Below, piece after piece: positions 12,857-21,701 of a stretch of DNA of 64,000 bases (the stretch's first letter is position 1; each line of letters opens with the position of its first letter). Source of the DNA: Alteromonadaceae bacterium (lineage in GTDB: Bacteria; Pseudomonadota; Gammaproteobacteria; Enterobacterales; Alteromonadaceae). The notes beneath the pieces are model-generated. The model saw only the letters and a program-made list of their open reading frames with translations. It made no database searches and was not told where the DNA came from. Both the position numbers and the translations under genes were made by a program. The stretch lies in assembly GCA_013373625.1 (NCBI GenBank), contig JABXHM010000017.1, positions 1-64,000 of the forward strand, written 5' to 3'.

Positions 12857-13018
12857 CCCCTAAATGTCGGAGCGCGGTAGTTTCAACTACTGTAATCAGG
12901 CTATGCCCGATACCTGGCATTTATTAACCCCCCATTATTTGCATGGCGGTTCTAAAACGTACTACTAGCAGTTTCTGGTATTTGTCGGCTGTCGTTAATC
13001 AAATTTTAGGTAAGCAAA

Positions 13019-13055
13019 CACAACGAACTGAATATAGGTCATTCAGAACGTTGTG
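13019..13055. terminator. Imperfect 15-bp inverted repeat between folA and rpoS
   Basis: CACAACGAACTGAAT and ATTCAGAACGTTGTG are reverse complements except for two adjacent bases, around a 7-base loop. The repeat is in the convergent gap of folA (plus) and rpoS (minus), 35 bases past the rpoS stop. On the minus strand it is followed by TGTTTGC, a weak T tract. It may serve as an rpoS transcript end or 3' stabiliser. The rest of the 233-base gap is unremarkable. Confidence 0.5.
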
Positions 13056-13089
13056 AGTGTGTTGTCCGTCTGCTCGCAGAGCGTATTGG

Positions 13090-14085
13090 TCAGCTCAAAC
13101 GGCTGAACACGCTTTCCAGATCAAGACCCTGATGACTCAGCATATCCCGTAAACGGCGTAAACCCTCTACTTGGATCTGACGAACCCGTTCCCGGGTGAG
13201 GCCGATTTCAGCACCTACATCTTCCAGTGTTGAAGGTTCATACCCCATAAGTCCAAAGCGTCTTGCCAGTACTTCTCGCTGCTTGGCATTGAGCTCTTGC
13301 AGCCAGTTGACGATATTCAGCTTAATATTGCTATCCTGCAACTGATCTTCCGGGCTTGACTCATTATCATCAGCCAGAATGTCCAGCAATGCCTTGTCAT
13401 TGTCACCACCAATAGGCATGTCAACGGAACTAATACGTTCATTAAGGCGAAGCATCTTACTGACTTCATCAATCGGTTTATCTAAGTGAATAGCAATGTC
13501 TTCAGCAGTCGGCTCGTGATCTAACTCTTGAGCTAATTCTCTCGCCGCGCGTAAATACACATTAAGCTCTTTTACCACATGGATAGGTAATCGAATGGTT
13601 CGGGTTTGATTCATAATGGCACGTTCAATCGTTTGACGTATCCACCATGTTGCATAGGTTGAAAATCTGAAACCGCGTTCCGGATCAAATTTTTCCACTG
13701 CGCGAATTAAACCCAGGTTACCTTCCTCAATCAGGTCAAGCAATGCAAGACCCCGATTGTTATAGCGACGGGCTATTTTAACGACTAACCGTAAGTTACT
13801 TACGATCATGCGCTTGCGAGATGCTTCACAACCTTTAAGTGCTCTGCGCGCAAAATGAACCTCTTCCTCTGCTGTCAGCAGTGGAGAATAGCCTATTTCA
13901 CTGAGGTAAAGCTGCGTTGCATCAAGTGTTTTGGTGACTTCTTCCTGGTTTGTCCAAGTATCAGACTTGGCTTTGTTGTTTTCTTCTTCAAACACACCGG
14001 TGTCTTTGCTACTTTCTACGACTTCGGTGTTATTTGTTTCGTCTTGGGGTGTTACGTCGATAACAGCGATATTTTGTTGACCCAC
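13090..14085 (-). CDS. rpoS: RNA polymerase sigma factor RpoS
   Basis: 331 aa, the usual RpoS length. Region 1.2 starts at [16 protein letters not shown], region 2 carries [37 protein letters not shown] and [17 protein letters not shown], and region 4 has [17 protein letters not shown]. The acidic N-terminus is lineage specific. RpoS directs stationary-phase and general stress transcription. It lies 76 bases downstream of nlpD; in E. coli the main rpoS promoter is inside nlpD, and the same is likely here but not visible. The distinction from RpoD rests on length and on nlpD context, which are both clear. Confidence 0.98.
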   Translation of the reverse strand: MGQQNIAVIDVTPQDETNNTEVVESSKDTGVFEEENNKAKSDTWTNQEEVTKTLDATQLYLSEIGYSPLLTAEEEVHFARRALKGCEASRKRMIVSNLRLVVKIARRYNNRGLALLDLIEEGNLGLIRAVEKFDPERGFRFSTYATWWIRQTIERAIMNQTRTIRLPIHVVKELNVYLRAARELAQELDHEPTAEDIAIHLDKPIDEVSKMLRLNERISSVDMPIGGDNDKALLDILADDNESSPEDQLQDSNIKLNIVNWLQELNAKQREVLARRFGLMGYEPSTLEDVGAEIGLTRERVRQIQVEGLRRLRDMLSHQGLDLESVFSRLS

Positions 14086-14161
14086 AACTGTATCTCCTGC
14101 GTTGTTTTACCTTACGACGTTCTCCTGTTTCTTCTTATATTATTATTGTTTATTGTTATTA

Positions 14162-15037
14162 TTATGGTTTTCTTGGTAGATACTTCATCGGTTCGACAGC
14201 TTTCCCCCGATATCTTATTTCAAAATGGAGTTTTACTGACGTAGTGCCGGTATCCCCCATTTCTGCAATTTGTTGTCCAGCATTCACCCATTCACGCTCT
14301 TTTACCGATATCTGGCTATTGTGAGCGTATGCACTTAAAAATGAATCGGTATGTTTTATTATTATTAAGTTCCCGTATCCACGTAGTGCATTGCCCGCAT
14401 AAACCACTTTACCAGCTGCGGCAGCGTTAACCGGGTTACCATGCTGAGCATAAATGTCGAGGCCTGTTTTAGTTGCCTCTTCATTGCTGTTGGTGAGTTC
14501 TACGCGACCCTCAGCAGGCCAGACCCACTTCTCAACTCGCGGTGGAAAACCCTGGTTAGTTTTACCTGCAGTGTTACTTGTCGCCGGCGCTTTATTAGTA
14601 CTTTTAGGCTTATTAACATCTGGTTCACAATCACAATACGCTTCGCTATCTCTTTGGTCAATAGACATTTTTGGTTTATTTTCACTGGTCATTCCAGTCA
14701 CTTTTTTGACGGCGCGCGTATTTTTTGACACCCTCAAAGACGGCTGTAAATCTAGTAATTGGCCAGGATAAATGTTGTATGGATGTTCCAGTGAGTTCCA
14801 CTTCGCAAGATCTGCATAGTCATTACCGGTATACCAGGCAATGGCATAAAGTGTATCGCCCGACTGTACGGTATAGGTAGTTTGTTGAGGAAGGTCTTGA
14901 GGGTATTCCTGACTATTAAGAACCGTAACCGGCGCCGGTGTTCCTGGCCTCGCGCACGAAGTCAGGAACAACACCATGGCAACTATACTCACAGCATAGT
15001 AATGTTGGATTCGCCAGTAGTTAATGTGCGGCATCAT
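14162..15037 (-). CDS. nlpD: Murein hydrolase activator NlpD (LysM-M23 lipoprotein)
   Basis: 291 aa. The N-terminal signal ends in a lipobox VLFLTSC, so the protein is lipid-anchored. A LysM domain follows (TYTVQSGDTLYAIAWYTGNDY, residues about 55-100), then a low-complexity linker and a C-terminal M23 (LytM) domain with GLDIYAQHGNPVNAAAAGKV. The LytM domain lacks the full zinc ligand set, as expected of EnvC/NlpD activators, and so is thought to activate the amidase AmiC at the septum. Its ATG overlaps the yqaA stop by 4 bases, and rpoS follows. Confident by motif and neighbours. Confidence 0.95.
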   Translation of the reverse strand: MMPHINYWRIQHYYAVSIVAMVLFLTSCARPGTPAPVTVLNSQEYPQDLPQQTTYTVQSGDTLYAIAWYTGNDYADLAKWNSLEHPYNIYPGQLLDLQPSLRVSKNTRAVKKVTGMTSENKPKMSIDQRDSEAYCDCEPDVNKPKSTNKAPATSNTAGKTNQGFPPRVEKWVWPAEGRVELTNSNEEATKTGLDIYAQHGNPVNAAAAGKVVYAGNALRGYGNLIIIKHTDSFLSAYAHNSQISVKEREWVNAGQQIAEMGDTGTTSVKLHFEIRYRGKAVEPMKYLPRKP

Positions 15038-15612
15038 CTGAGCAGCAAATAAGCAGCCACAGCAAGGAGTACAACCAACCAGCCAAGTACTTCAATATAT
15101 TTGCGCAGTTGCGCTTCCATATTAGCGCCTCCCCATTTCATGAGCGCAGCAACCAGATAAAACCTTGCCCCACGGCCAATCGCAGACGCTATCAGAAACG
15201 GCAGGAAAGCCATCTGTAAAAATCCAGCACTGATAGTAAATAATTTATAAGGTATGGGAGAAAACCCAGCTAAAAAAACCACCCATACGCCGTAGGACTC
15301 AAACCAGCTCATGGTGGTTTCAAGCTTGTGACTATAGCCAGCAGATTCGATCACAGGCAGTAACCAGCTATCAAAGGCAAATACACCTAATAAGTAGCCT
15401 GCTATCCCTCCTACTATTGAAGCAATGGTCGTAATAAGCGCAAAACGCCAGGCTTTGTCAGGCTGTGATAGCGACATCGGTGCAAGCATCACATCTGGCG
15501 GAACCGGAAAAATCATCGATTCGGCAAAGCTCAATGCTGCCAGATAGCGACTGGCTCTGGGGTGTTTCGCCCAACGCAACGCGAGATCATAACAAGGTTG
15601 GAATAGTTTCAC
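15034..15612 (-). CDS. YqaA family DedA-like membrane protein
   Basis: 192 aa inner-membrane protein with about four hydrophobic segments. [31 protein letters not shown] and [18 protein letters not shown] match the YqaA branch of the DedA/SNARE-associated superfamily, whose other members act in membrane lipid or ion balance. The exact function of YqaA is not known. It overlaps pcm by 4 bases at its start and nlpD by 4 bases at its end, so translational coupling is likely. The pcm-yqaA-nlpD order is common in Alteromonadales and Vibrionaceae. Confidence 0.88.
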   Translation of the reverse strand: MKLFQPCYDLALRWAKHPRASRYLAALSFAESMIFPVPPDVMLAPMSLSQPDKAWRFALITTIASIVGGIAGYLLGVFAFDSWLLPVIESAGYSHKLETTMSWFESYGVWVVFLAGFSPIPYKLFTISAGFLQMAFLPFLIASAIGRGARFYLVAALMKWGGANMEAQLRKYIEVLGWLVVLLAVAAYLLLR

Positions 15613-16253
15613 AGGAGCTCTCCGGCAACTAACGGGACAAAGCGGACAGCTTCAATTGTTTTGCTTACCAGTTGATCGTCTAATTTATCGATACACAGTA
15701 ATTGTTGTTGATCATCACCTACAGGAATGACCAGGCGACCGCCTTCTTTGAGTTGGTCGGTCAGGGCCTCAGGAACACTACTAGCAGCTGCGGTCACGAT
15801 AATACAGTCATAGGGGCCTTTACTTGACCAGCCTTGCCATCCGTCGCCGTGTTTCATTTTTACGTTGTGTAAGTCGAGCTGGTTCATGCGTCGTTTGGCC
15901 TGAAACTGCAAGGTCTTTATTCGTTCCACGGAGAATACCTGAGGAAACAGCAAAGCCAGAATAGCAGTCTGATAGCCAGAGCCGGTGCCAATTTCCAGTA
16001 CCGACTTCGCTGGATTTGGGGCGGCTAATAACAGTTCACTCATTTTTGCTACTATATAGGGCTGAGAGATCGTTTGTCCCTGGCCAATTGGTAATGCCGT
16101 ATTTTGATATGCTTTGTGATGCAACGCATCGGGCAAAAAGTGCTCACGCGGAACGCTGGCAACGGCATTGAGTACCTGCTGATTAACAATTCCCTCGTCA
16201 CACAGCAGTTGTGCCAGCGCGTCACCTTTTCGTGTTGATCTCATGTTGGTCAA
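15609..16253 (-). CDS. pcm: Protein-L-isoaspartate O-methyltransferase Pcm
   Basis: 214 aa. The SAM-binding motif is [16 protein letters not shown], preceded by the family signature [19 protein letters not shown]. It methylates L-isoaspartyl residues of aged proteins with S-adenosylmethionine, starting their repair. It lies after surE with a 30-base gap and its stop overlaps the start of yqaA by 4 bases. surE-pcm pairs are conserved in gammaproteobacteria, and both are linked to stationary-phase survival. Confidence 0.97.
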   Translation of the reverse strand: MTNMRSTRKGDALAQLLCDEGIVNQQVLNAVASVPREHFLPDALHHKAYQNTALPIGQGQTISQPYIVAKMSELLLAAPNPAKSVLEIGTGSGYQTAILALLFPQVFSVERIKTLQFQAKRRMNQLDLHNVKMKHGDGWQGWSSKGPYDCIIVTAAASSVPEALTDQLKEGGRLVIPVGDDQQQLLCIDKLDDQLVSKTIEAVRFVPLVAGELL

Positions 16254-16283
16254 TTCTTATTAATATAATTTTTAGTGGTCATG

Positions 16284-17027
16284 TTACATTTCGAGCCACT
16301 TTTCCATTTCGTCTATACTGTCTTGTGCAGTCATATCGACGCTGAGCGGCGTTACCGAGCAATAACCATTGGCGATAGCATGAAAGTCTGTTCCCGGGCC
16401 TGCATCTTGCTCTGCCCCCGCGGGGCCATACCAGTAAATTTCCCGGCCAAATGCATCTGCCGCTTTAACCATACCTTCAGCACGATGGCGGCGACCCTGT
16501 CGGGTAACTTTCACGCCAGCCAGCTGTTCATAGGGCAGATCCGGCACATTGACATTCAATATCTGATTGGCGGGTAATGGATGGGCAATCAGTTTGCGGA
16601 TAATGTCGATTACAACTTGCGCTGCGGTTTCAAAGTGGCCGCCATCGTAGTTGCATAGCGATACTGCAATAGCGGGCAGTCCCATATAACGGCCCTCTGT
16701 CGCTGCAGCAACAGTACCCGAGTAAATGACATCATCACCCAGGTTGGCACCATGGTTAATTCCTGACACGACGAGTTCGGGATCTTCCTTTAAAAAGCAA
16801 TTTACACCCAAATGTACGCAGTCTGAGGGAGTACCGTTAACCGCGTAAAAACCATTTTCCATTTTCTGGATACGCAAAGGCTGGTGTAATGACAGGGCGT
16901 TACTGGCACCACTACAATTACGATCCGGTGCAATAACCGTGACATCATGCTCGCTCGCCAGGGCGGTGTAGAGAGTGGCAATTCCTTTGGCAAACACGCT
17001 GTCATCATTACTCAACAATATTTTCAT
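16284..17027 (-). CDS. surE: 5'/3'-nucleotidase SurE
   Basis: 247 aa. N-terminal MKILLSNDDS contains Asp8 and Asp9 of the metal site, with CSGASNAL near 40 and SGINHGANLGDDVIYSGTV near 90 completing it. SurE dephosphorylates 5' and 3' nucleoside monophosphates and can cut short polyphosphate. It is a cytoplasmic enzyme associated with survival in stationary phase. It lies 45 bases after truD and 30 bases before pcm. All catalytic positions appear intact. Confidence 0.97.
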   Translation of the reverse strand: MKILLSNDDSVFAKGIATLYTALASEHDVTVIAPDRNCSGASNALSLHQPLRIQKMENGFYAVNGTPSDCVHLGVNCFLKEDPELVVSGINHGANLGDDVIYSGTVAAATEGRYMGLPAIAVSLCNYDGGHFETAAQVVIDIIRKLIAHPLPANQILNVNVPDLPYEQLAGVKVTRQGRRHRAEGMVKAADAFGREIYWYGPAGAEQDAGPGTDFHAIANGYCSVTPLSVDMTAQDSIDEMEKWLEM

Positions 17028-17072
17028 AAGCAGTATTTGTACTCAAGTCAGTGTTAAGAGGGGCATCGCTCC

Positions 17073-18134
17073 TCAGGCTAATTCAATGGTATTGATACAT
17101 TCGCGTAATACCGACGTGGCAAAACAGCCTGGTGGCAGGAAAAAGCGTACGATTAATGTATCACCTTGACGGTCGCATTCAAGTTGTTGTGGCCAAATAA
17201 TCGCCGCGCGGCGATCCTGTGTGAGTTTCTGGCTTGCCAGGAAGCTCGTTAACTCTGGATGCTGCCCGGCTAATTGTTGTTCAAAAGCCAAAGGCTGGTT
17301 GGATGAACCAGGTCCTCCATCTCCCCAGAGTGGCACTGTTGTGGATAAATCGCGTTCTTTTAAACGTCGGTTCAGGTCAGCAATATCATCGTTGGCAACA
17401 AATATACTGTTTGAACCAGACAGATTAATGACATCACCTGTCTGAATTTCTGCCAGTAAACCTGCACTGATGCGCGCAGAGAGCATCTCGTTAAACAACC
17501 AGCTACGCAATGCCGACAGCGCCATGGAGCGCTTATTGCGATTTTTGATAACTTCACCATTGATCATTCGCTCAGCGAGGAGCAAATTGCCTCCCCGGCT
17601 GATTTCGCCCTGCTCACTCATACGTTGCACACCAAACCGCTGACTGCCAAAGTAGTTTGGCACCCCTTCATCTGCTGCGCGTTGCAATCTCTCGATGACT
17701 TGCTCTGGTTCAGTCACTTCACGAAGAGTGATAATGAAAGTGTTACCTTTAAGCTGTCCGGTCCGCAGTTTCTTGTTGTGCCGTTGGGTGCGAACTACTT
17801 GTGCTCCATCGAGAGTGAATTCGGACCAGTTAAATTCCCTTTTACCCGGTAAATGTATACCAAACCATTGCCGTGTTACTGCGTACTTATCTTTTCTGCC
17901 GGCGTACGTTACCTGACGCAAGGGCAAGCCACAAAAATTCGCCAGTTGCTCTGCTACATACGCCGTATTCAGTCCCGCTTTTTCCAGCTCAATATAAATA
18001 TGTTCGCCGTCACCGGTTAGCGCATAACCCAGGTGTTCCTGCACCTTAAAGTCAGCCAGTTGTTGTTTAAATAGGCCACTACTTGCGGGGGGGCCGTATA
18101 GGTACTGCCAGTTATTCGTATTCAGCGATATCAT
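17073..18134 (-). CDS. truD: tRNA pseudouridine(13) synthase TruD
   Basis: 353 aa. The catalytic Asp82 lies in [15 protein letters not shown], the signature of the TruD family. FVVTL-type and NYFGSQRFG motifs follow. The enzyme converts U13 of tRNA-Glu to pseudouridine. The start chosen is the ATG at 18134, which overlaps the ispF stop as ATGA; a longer frame adds 40 residues that are rich in Arg and belong to shadow sequence over ispF. The arrangement ispF-truD-surE-pcm is the standard one. Confidence 0.96.
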   Translation of the reverse strand: MISLNTNNWQYLYGPPASSGLFKQQLADFKVQEHLGYALTGDGEHIYIELEKAGLNTAYVAEQLANFCGLPLRQVTYAGRKDKYAVTRQWFGIHLPGKREFNWSEFTLDGAQVVRTQRHNKKLRTGQLKGNTFIITLREVTEPEQVIERLQRAADEGVPNYFGSQRFGVQRMSEQGEISRGGNLLLAERMINGEVIKNRNKRSMALSALRSWLFNEMLSARISAGLLAEIQTGDVINLSGSNSIFVANDDIADLNRRLKERDLSTTVPLWGDGGPGSSNQPLAFEQQLAGQHPELTSFLASQKLTQDRRAAIIWPQQLECDRQGDTLIVRFFLPPGCFATSVLRECINTIELA

Positions 18135-18610
18135 TTCGTTGCCGCCGAAATAAGCACTACTGCATGGGCTGCAATACCTTCCTTTCGACCGGCGAAGCCT
18201 AACTTTTCTGTGGTTGTAGCCTTCACGTTGATCTGGTCTATGTTTACCTTGCAATCGTCGGCCAACAGATTGCGCATTGTATCAATATGTGGGGCCATTT
18301 TGGGTGCCTGAGCAATAATGGTCATGTCTGCGTTGACTACGTCATAACCCAAGCCATGGATCTGGCTGATAACCTGCTTTAATAATTCGCGGCTATCGGC
18401 GCCGGCGAAGGCACTATCGGTATCTGGAAAATGTTTGCCGATGTCGCCCAGTGCAGCGGCGCCAAGCAACGCATCGCACAAGGCATGAATTAACACATCC
18501 CCATCGGAATGAGCCAGCAATCCGTAGTCGTGCTCAATACTTACTCCACCTATGATTATCGGGCCATTGCCACCAAATTTATGTACGTCATAGCCGTGAC
18601 CAATTCTCAT
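18131..18610 (-). CDS. ispF: 2-C-methyl-D-erythritol 2,4-cyclodiphosphate synthase IspF
   Basis: 159 aa. [14 protein letters not shown] supplies the metal ligands Asp8 and His10, [21 protein letters not shown] the third ligand and the flap, and [20 protein letters not shown] the C-terminal signature. It forms the cyclic diphosphate of the MEP pathway for isoprenoids, feeding ispB. It overlaps ispD by 4 bases upstream and truD by 4 bases downstream, so this block is tightly coupled. Confidence 0.98.
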   Translation of the reverse strand: MRIGHGYDVHKFGGNGPIIIGGVSIEHDYGLLAHSDGDVLIHALCDALLGAAALGDIGKHFPDTDSAFAGADSRELLKQVISQIHGLGYDVVNADMTIIAQAPKMAPHIDTMRNLLADDCKVNIDQINVKATTTEKLGFAGRKEGIAAHAVVLISAATK

Positions 18611-19341
18611 TGTAAAAAGTTACCTGTATGTGATGTCTCCACGAGACCTTGTTGTAAATAGAATTGCGCGAGAGGTAAATCTGCCGGGTGGGTAATTTTA
18701 ATGTTCGCCGGATCGCTGTCGATGAGTAACACCTGATGACCGGCAAATTCCATTGCTGAGGCTTCATCGGTTACTGTGGCACCCGCAACCAGCGCTTGAT
18801 CAATGGCCTGGGCCAATGTTTTCGCCGGGAATAATTGTGGTGTTAAGGCATGCCAAAGGTTATCGCGGCTTTCAGTGTGCGCAATTGTTTGGGGTACTTT
18901 TGCGTTGGCAACAGCCCGTTTCATAGTGTCGCGCACAGGTGTTGCTAAAATTGCCCCACAAAAATCGGGTTGTAGCGTCATTGCAATGAGTTGATCAAGA
19001 TCGTCCTCGTTTACGCAAGGACGCGCGGCATCGTGCACTAACGCCCACTCATCTTCCGCTAATGCATTCAGCGCATTGCGAACTGAGTCGGCCCGGGAGT
19101 TACCACCTTTCACCGTAGTTAACCAGGTTGCCTTACTAATTGCCAGGCCTGGGAAGTATTCATCGTCGGGGCTCAATGCAACAATAACCCGTGCGATATC
19201 AGGGTGGGCTGCCAGCTTTAGTAATGTATGTTCCAGAATAGTGTGAGCGCCTATGGTTAAATACTGCTTAGGGCGATCGGCTTGCATTCGAGAGCCTACG
19301 CCTGCCGCAGGGACAACGGCAACAACCTTACTCTTGGTCAT
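18607..19341 (-). CDS. ispD: 2-C-methyl-D-erythritol 4-phosphate cytidylyltransferase IspD
   Basis: 244 aa. The nucleotide-binding N-terminus reads [20 protein letters not shown], followed by VHDAARPCV and [11 protein letters not shown]. It joins CTP to MEP in the third step of the MEP isoprenoid pathway. Separate IspD and IspF proteins overlap by 4 bases here rather than being fused. The start lies three bases after the ftsB stop, so it is read from the ftsB transcript. Confidence 0.97.
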   Translation of the reverse strand: MTKSKVVAVVPAAGVGSRMQADRPKQYLTIGAHTILEHTLLKLAAHPDIARVIVALSPDDEYFPGLAISKATWLTTVKGGNSRADSVRNALNALAEDEWALVHDAARPCVNEDDLDQLIAMTLQPDFCGAILATPVRDTMKRAVANAKVPQTIAHTESRDNLWHALTPQLFPAKTLAQAIDQALVAGATVTDEASAMEFAGHQVLLIDSDPANIKITHPADLPLAQFYLQQGLVETSHTGNFLQ

Positions 19342-19344
19342 GAA

Positions 19345-19647
19345 TTATTCTTCTTCAGGGGGTAAAATGCGGTAAAAAGTTTCGCCACGCTTAATTAATC
19401 CCAGTTCGTTTCTGGCACGTTCTTCTACGGCTTCCAGGCCAATAGTCAAATCATTAATATCCGCTTTAAGCAGTGCATTTCGTTGCACAAGATTAGCATT
19501 CTGACGGCTTTGCTTTTGGACTTCCTGCTGTTTTGCAAGATAATCAGAAACGCTGTTTTTACCAAGCCACAGGCGATATTGTAATGCACTCAGCATTACC
19601 ACCAGTACCAGTAAAATAAGCCTATCTCGCCACACAGGAAAACCCAT
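19345..19647 (-). CDS. ftsB: Cell division protein FtsB
   Basis: 100 aa, with an N-terminal membrane span (LILLVLVVMLSALQYRLWLG), then a coiled coil rich in Gln, Asn and Glu (residues about 35-75) and a short periplasmic tail RNELGLIKRGETFYRI. FtsB forms a complex with FtsL and FtsQ at the divisome. The RNELG-x-IKxGE motif is characteristic. It lies directly before ispD as in E. coli, and 40 bases after an AsmA-like gene on the same strand. Confidence 0.96.
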   Translation of the reverse strand: MGFPVWRDRLILLVLVVMLSALQYRLWLGKNSVSDYLAKQQEVQKQSRQNANLVQRNALLKADINDLTIGLEAVEERARNELGLIKRGETFYRILPPEEE

Positions 19648-19687
19648 AGAATTTGAAGTTCGTCAGGTATTATGCCGTTGTGACAGG

Positions 19688-21403
19688 CTAACGTCCATTC
19701 AGTTTATCGAACAGTTTGTTAAGCAGTTTATCTTTTTGCTTGTCGACCACATTTTTCAACGATGTCTGGAGCAACGCCTGTAACGCCGCCTCATCATTTT
19801 GTGACGCCTTAATCCAACTATTAATATCGCCAAGTTCGCCGCTTAGCATTTCGTTTTGCTCGCCAACCATACTTTGTAACTTGTTGTTAAGCTCGTCGAG
19901 TTTACCTTGTTGTGAGGCACTCAGGCTGGCTAAAACTGCGCCGGCCAACTGATTGTCAAGATCCGATGAAAAGCCAAATGTTGGTGAGGTCAGCGAACCA
20001 CCAATATTCATTTGTATATCTAAACTCGACAAGCTATCCAATACATCTGCAATGGTGTTGGTGAGTTTGTTGCTGCCGGCTGCGGCCATTGTCAGTTCAG
20101 TCAAATCGATGTTACCAGCGCCATCAAGGGCATTGTCGGTGATAGTGATAGAGCCAGCGGCAGCCAGAAGCGCTTGCTTTATTGATGCGTCCAGCTTTTT
20201 ATTGTCACTCAAACTAACATTTTCAAGCAGTAAACCCGCAATTTGCCAGGTTTGACTGGCATCCAGGCCATTTTCATCAAGCAAGAACTGACCTTGTGTT
20301 GTGAACGATTTTTTGCCATCAGTCACAGAATTGAGCAAAAATGTGGTGGGGTTGCCAAATAAGGTGTGTACGTTAGTGATGTTTTTCCAGTCGCCGGTGA
20401 GTCGCGTGTCCTGCCAATTCACTGATACATTAGCATTGCGGATTAAGACCTGCAGCGGCGCCTCTTCGTTACTCACTGTTGTAGTCTCATCATCTCCACC
20501 TTTGAGTAATGGCACGATAAGATCGAAAGCGGTAAACAGATAGCTATTGTATTGCTCGGCTTTCTCGCCGAACAGTGCCTCGGTTAATTGGGACAGAGCG
20601 GCTTGATCACCAGCATAGATGCCTTGCAGTAAAGCATAGTCTTGCTGCGGGGCAGACTTAAGCTCTTTCAAAGATGTCGACAGCGCCTGGCGGGCGGCGG
20701 AGGCTTTTTCCTTGAAGTTTGTAATTAAATTTTTGTCGGCACGTATTTCTTCTTTTAGTGCATCAAAAGCGGCTTTAGCTTTTGCCAGCTCTGCGGGGTT
20801 TTTGTAGTCGGTTTCTAACAGCTGCTTTACCTGGGCTTTGTAATAGTCCAGGCGGGCTTTGTCCGGTAATTGCTGGTAATCAGTTTTTAGTTCATCAGCA
20901 TAGGTGGCATACGCTTGTTGCGCATTTTGTACTGCAGCAGTGGTTTTTAGCGGTGAACGTGAGAGTAGCTCATCGACTTCTGGCAGGGCTTCCCTGGCTT
21001 CGGTAAATAGCGTATTGAAACTTTTTCCCGTTGGCTGGCGCAATACTTTGCCGCGATTCTGGCGTGGCTGATTGAATGCCACATCCACAATTGACAGCTG
21101 GTTCATAATAAGTTGATCGTCGAGCAGGGCAGTGAGTTCAATATCGCCATGCATGTTACCAATCACCAACTGATTACTAAGGGGCTCTCTGGGGTCGGTA
21201 AACTCAATGGTTTGAATGTCAACGGCTACCGGGAACAGACTGTGCTCGAAGTCGGTTATATTTACCTCTGCACCATGGGCTTTTGTAAGTTGTGACTCTA
21301 ATACGCTTTTGATAAGGGTGTTAGCAAACAGCCAGTATAATAGGATCAGCGTGATCAGAATCCCCATCAACCACAAGGTTAACTTACCCGCTCGGCTTGG
21401 CAT
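19688..21403 (-). CDS. TIGR03545-type AsmA-like membrane protein
   Basis: 571 aa. One N-terminal membrane span (LTLWLMGILITLILLYWLFA) is followed by a long extracytoplasmic region. The start, with VNITDFEHSLFPVAVDIQTI and LVIGNMHGDIELTALLDDQLI, is of the kind seen in AsmA/DUF748 proteins, and the middle is a long helical stretch of Ala, Lys, Asp and Leu (residues about 140-290). The overall look matches the uncharacterised family TIGR03545, which often pairs with a TIGR03546 (DUF2062-like) gene; no such partner is adjacent here. AsmA-like proteins may carry lipids between membranes, but the role here is unknown. It is 40 bases before ftsB and could lead that transcript. Confidence 0.7.
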   Translation of the reverse strand: MPSRAGKLTLWLMGILITLILLYWLFANTLIKSVLESQLTKAHGAEVNITDFEHSLFPVAVDIQTIEFTDPREPLSNQLVIGNMHGDIELTALLDDQLIMNQLSIVDVAFNQPRQNRGKVLRQPTGKSFNTLFTEAREALPEVDELLSRSPLKTTAAVQNAQQAYATYADELKTDYQQLPDKARLDYYKAQVKQLLETDYKNPAELAKAKAAFDALKEEIRADKNLITNFKEKASAARQALSTSLKELKSAPQQDYALLQGIYAGDQAALSQLTEALFGEKAEQYNSYLFTAFDLIVPLLKGGDDETTTVSNEEAPLQVLIRNANVSVNWQDTRLTGDWKNITNVHTLFGNPTTFLLNSVTDGKKSFTTQGQFLLDENGLDASQTWQIAGLLLENVSLSDNKKLDASIKQALLAAAGSITITDNALDGAGNIDLTELTMAAAGSNKLTNTIADVLDSLSSLDIQMNIGGSLTSPTFGFSSDLDNQLAGAVLASLSASQQGKLDELNNKLQSMVGEQNEMLSGELGDINSWIKASQNDEAALQALLQTSLKNVVDKQKDKLLNKLFDKLNGR

Positions 21404-21701
21404 TGATAGCTCCTTAACTTTGTATTGTCCTCAACACTGAATCACTGTGAAGTGTCGCATCATTATGCAATGCATCCAGGTAGTCTTGACGCTTTTAAAT
21501 GCGCCGGTTAATGTGACATCAGGTATAATGTCGTCCGTTTTTTCGTTGTCGGCAGGCTGAGGACTATTTCCCGGCCATATTCTCGCCAACAACCGCGAGA
21601 CCAGTTTAACCGGTACACGCAGTGATCTGTATTTGAGATACCGCGTTTAAATTTGGTAACCATATTAATTTTATTACGAATGAAAGTACACAAGGGGTTC
21701 A

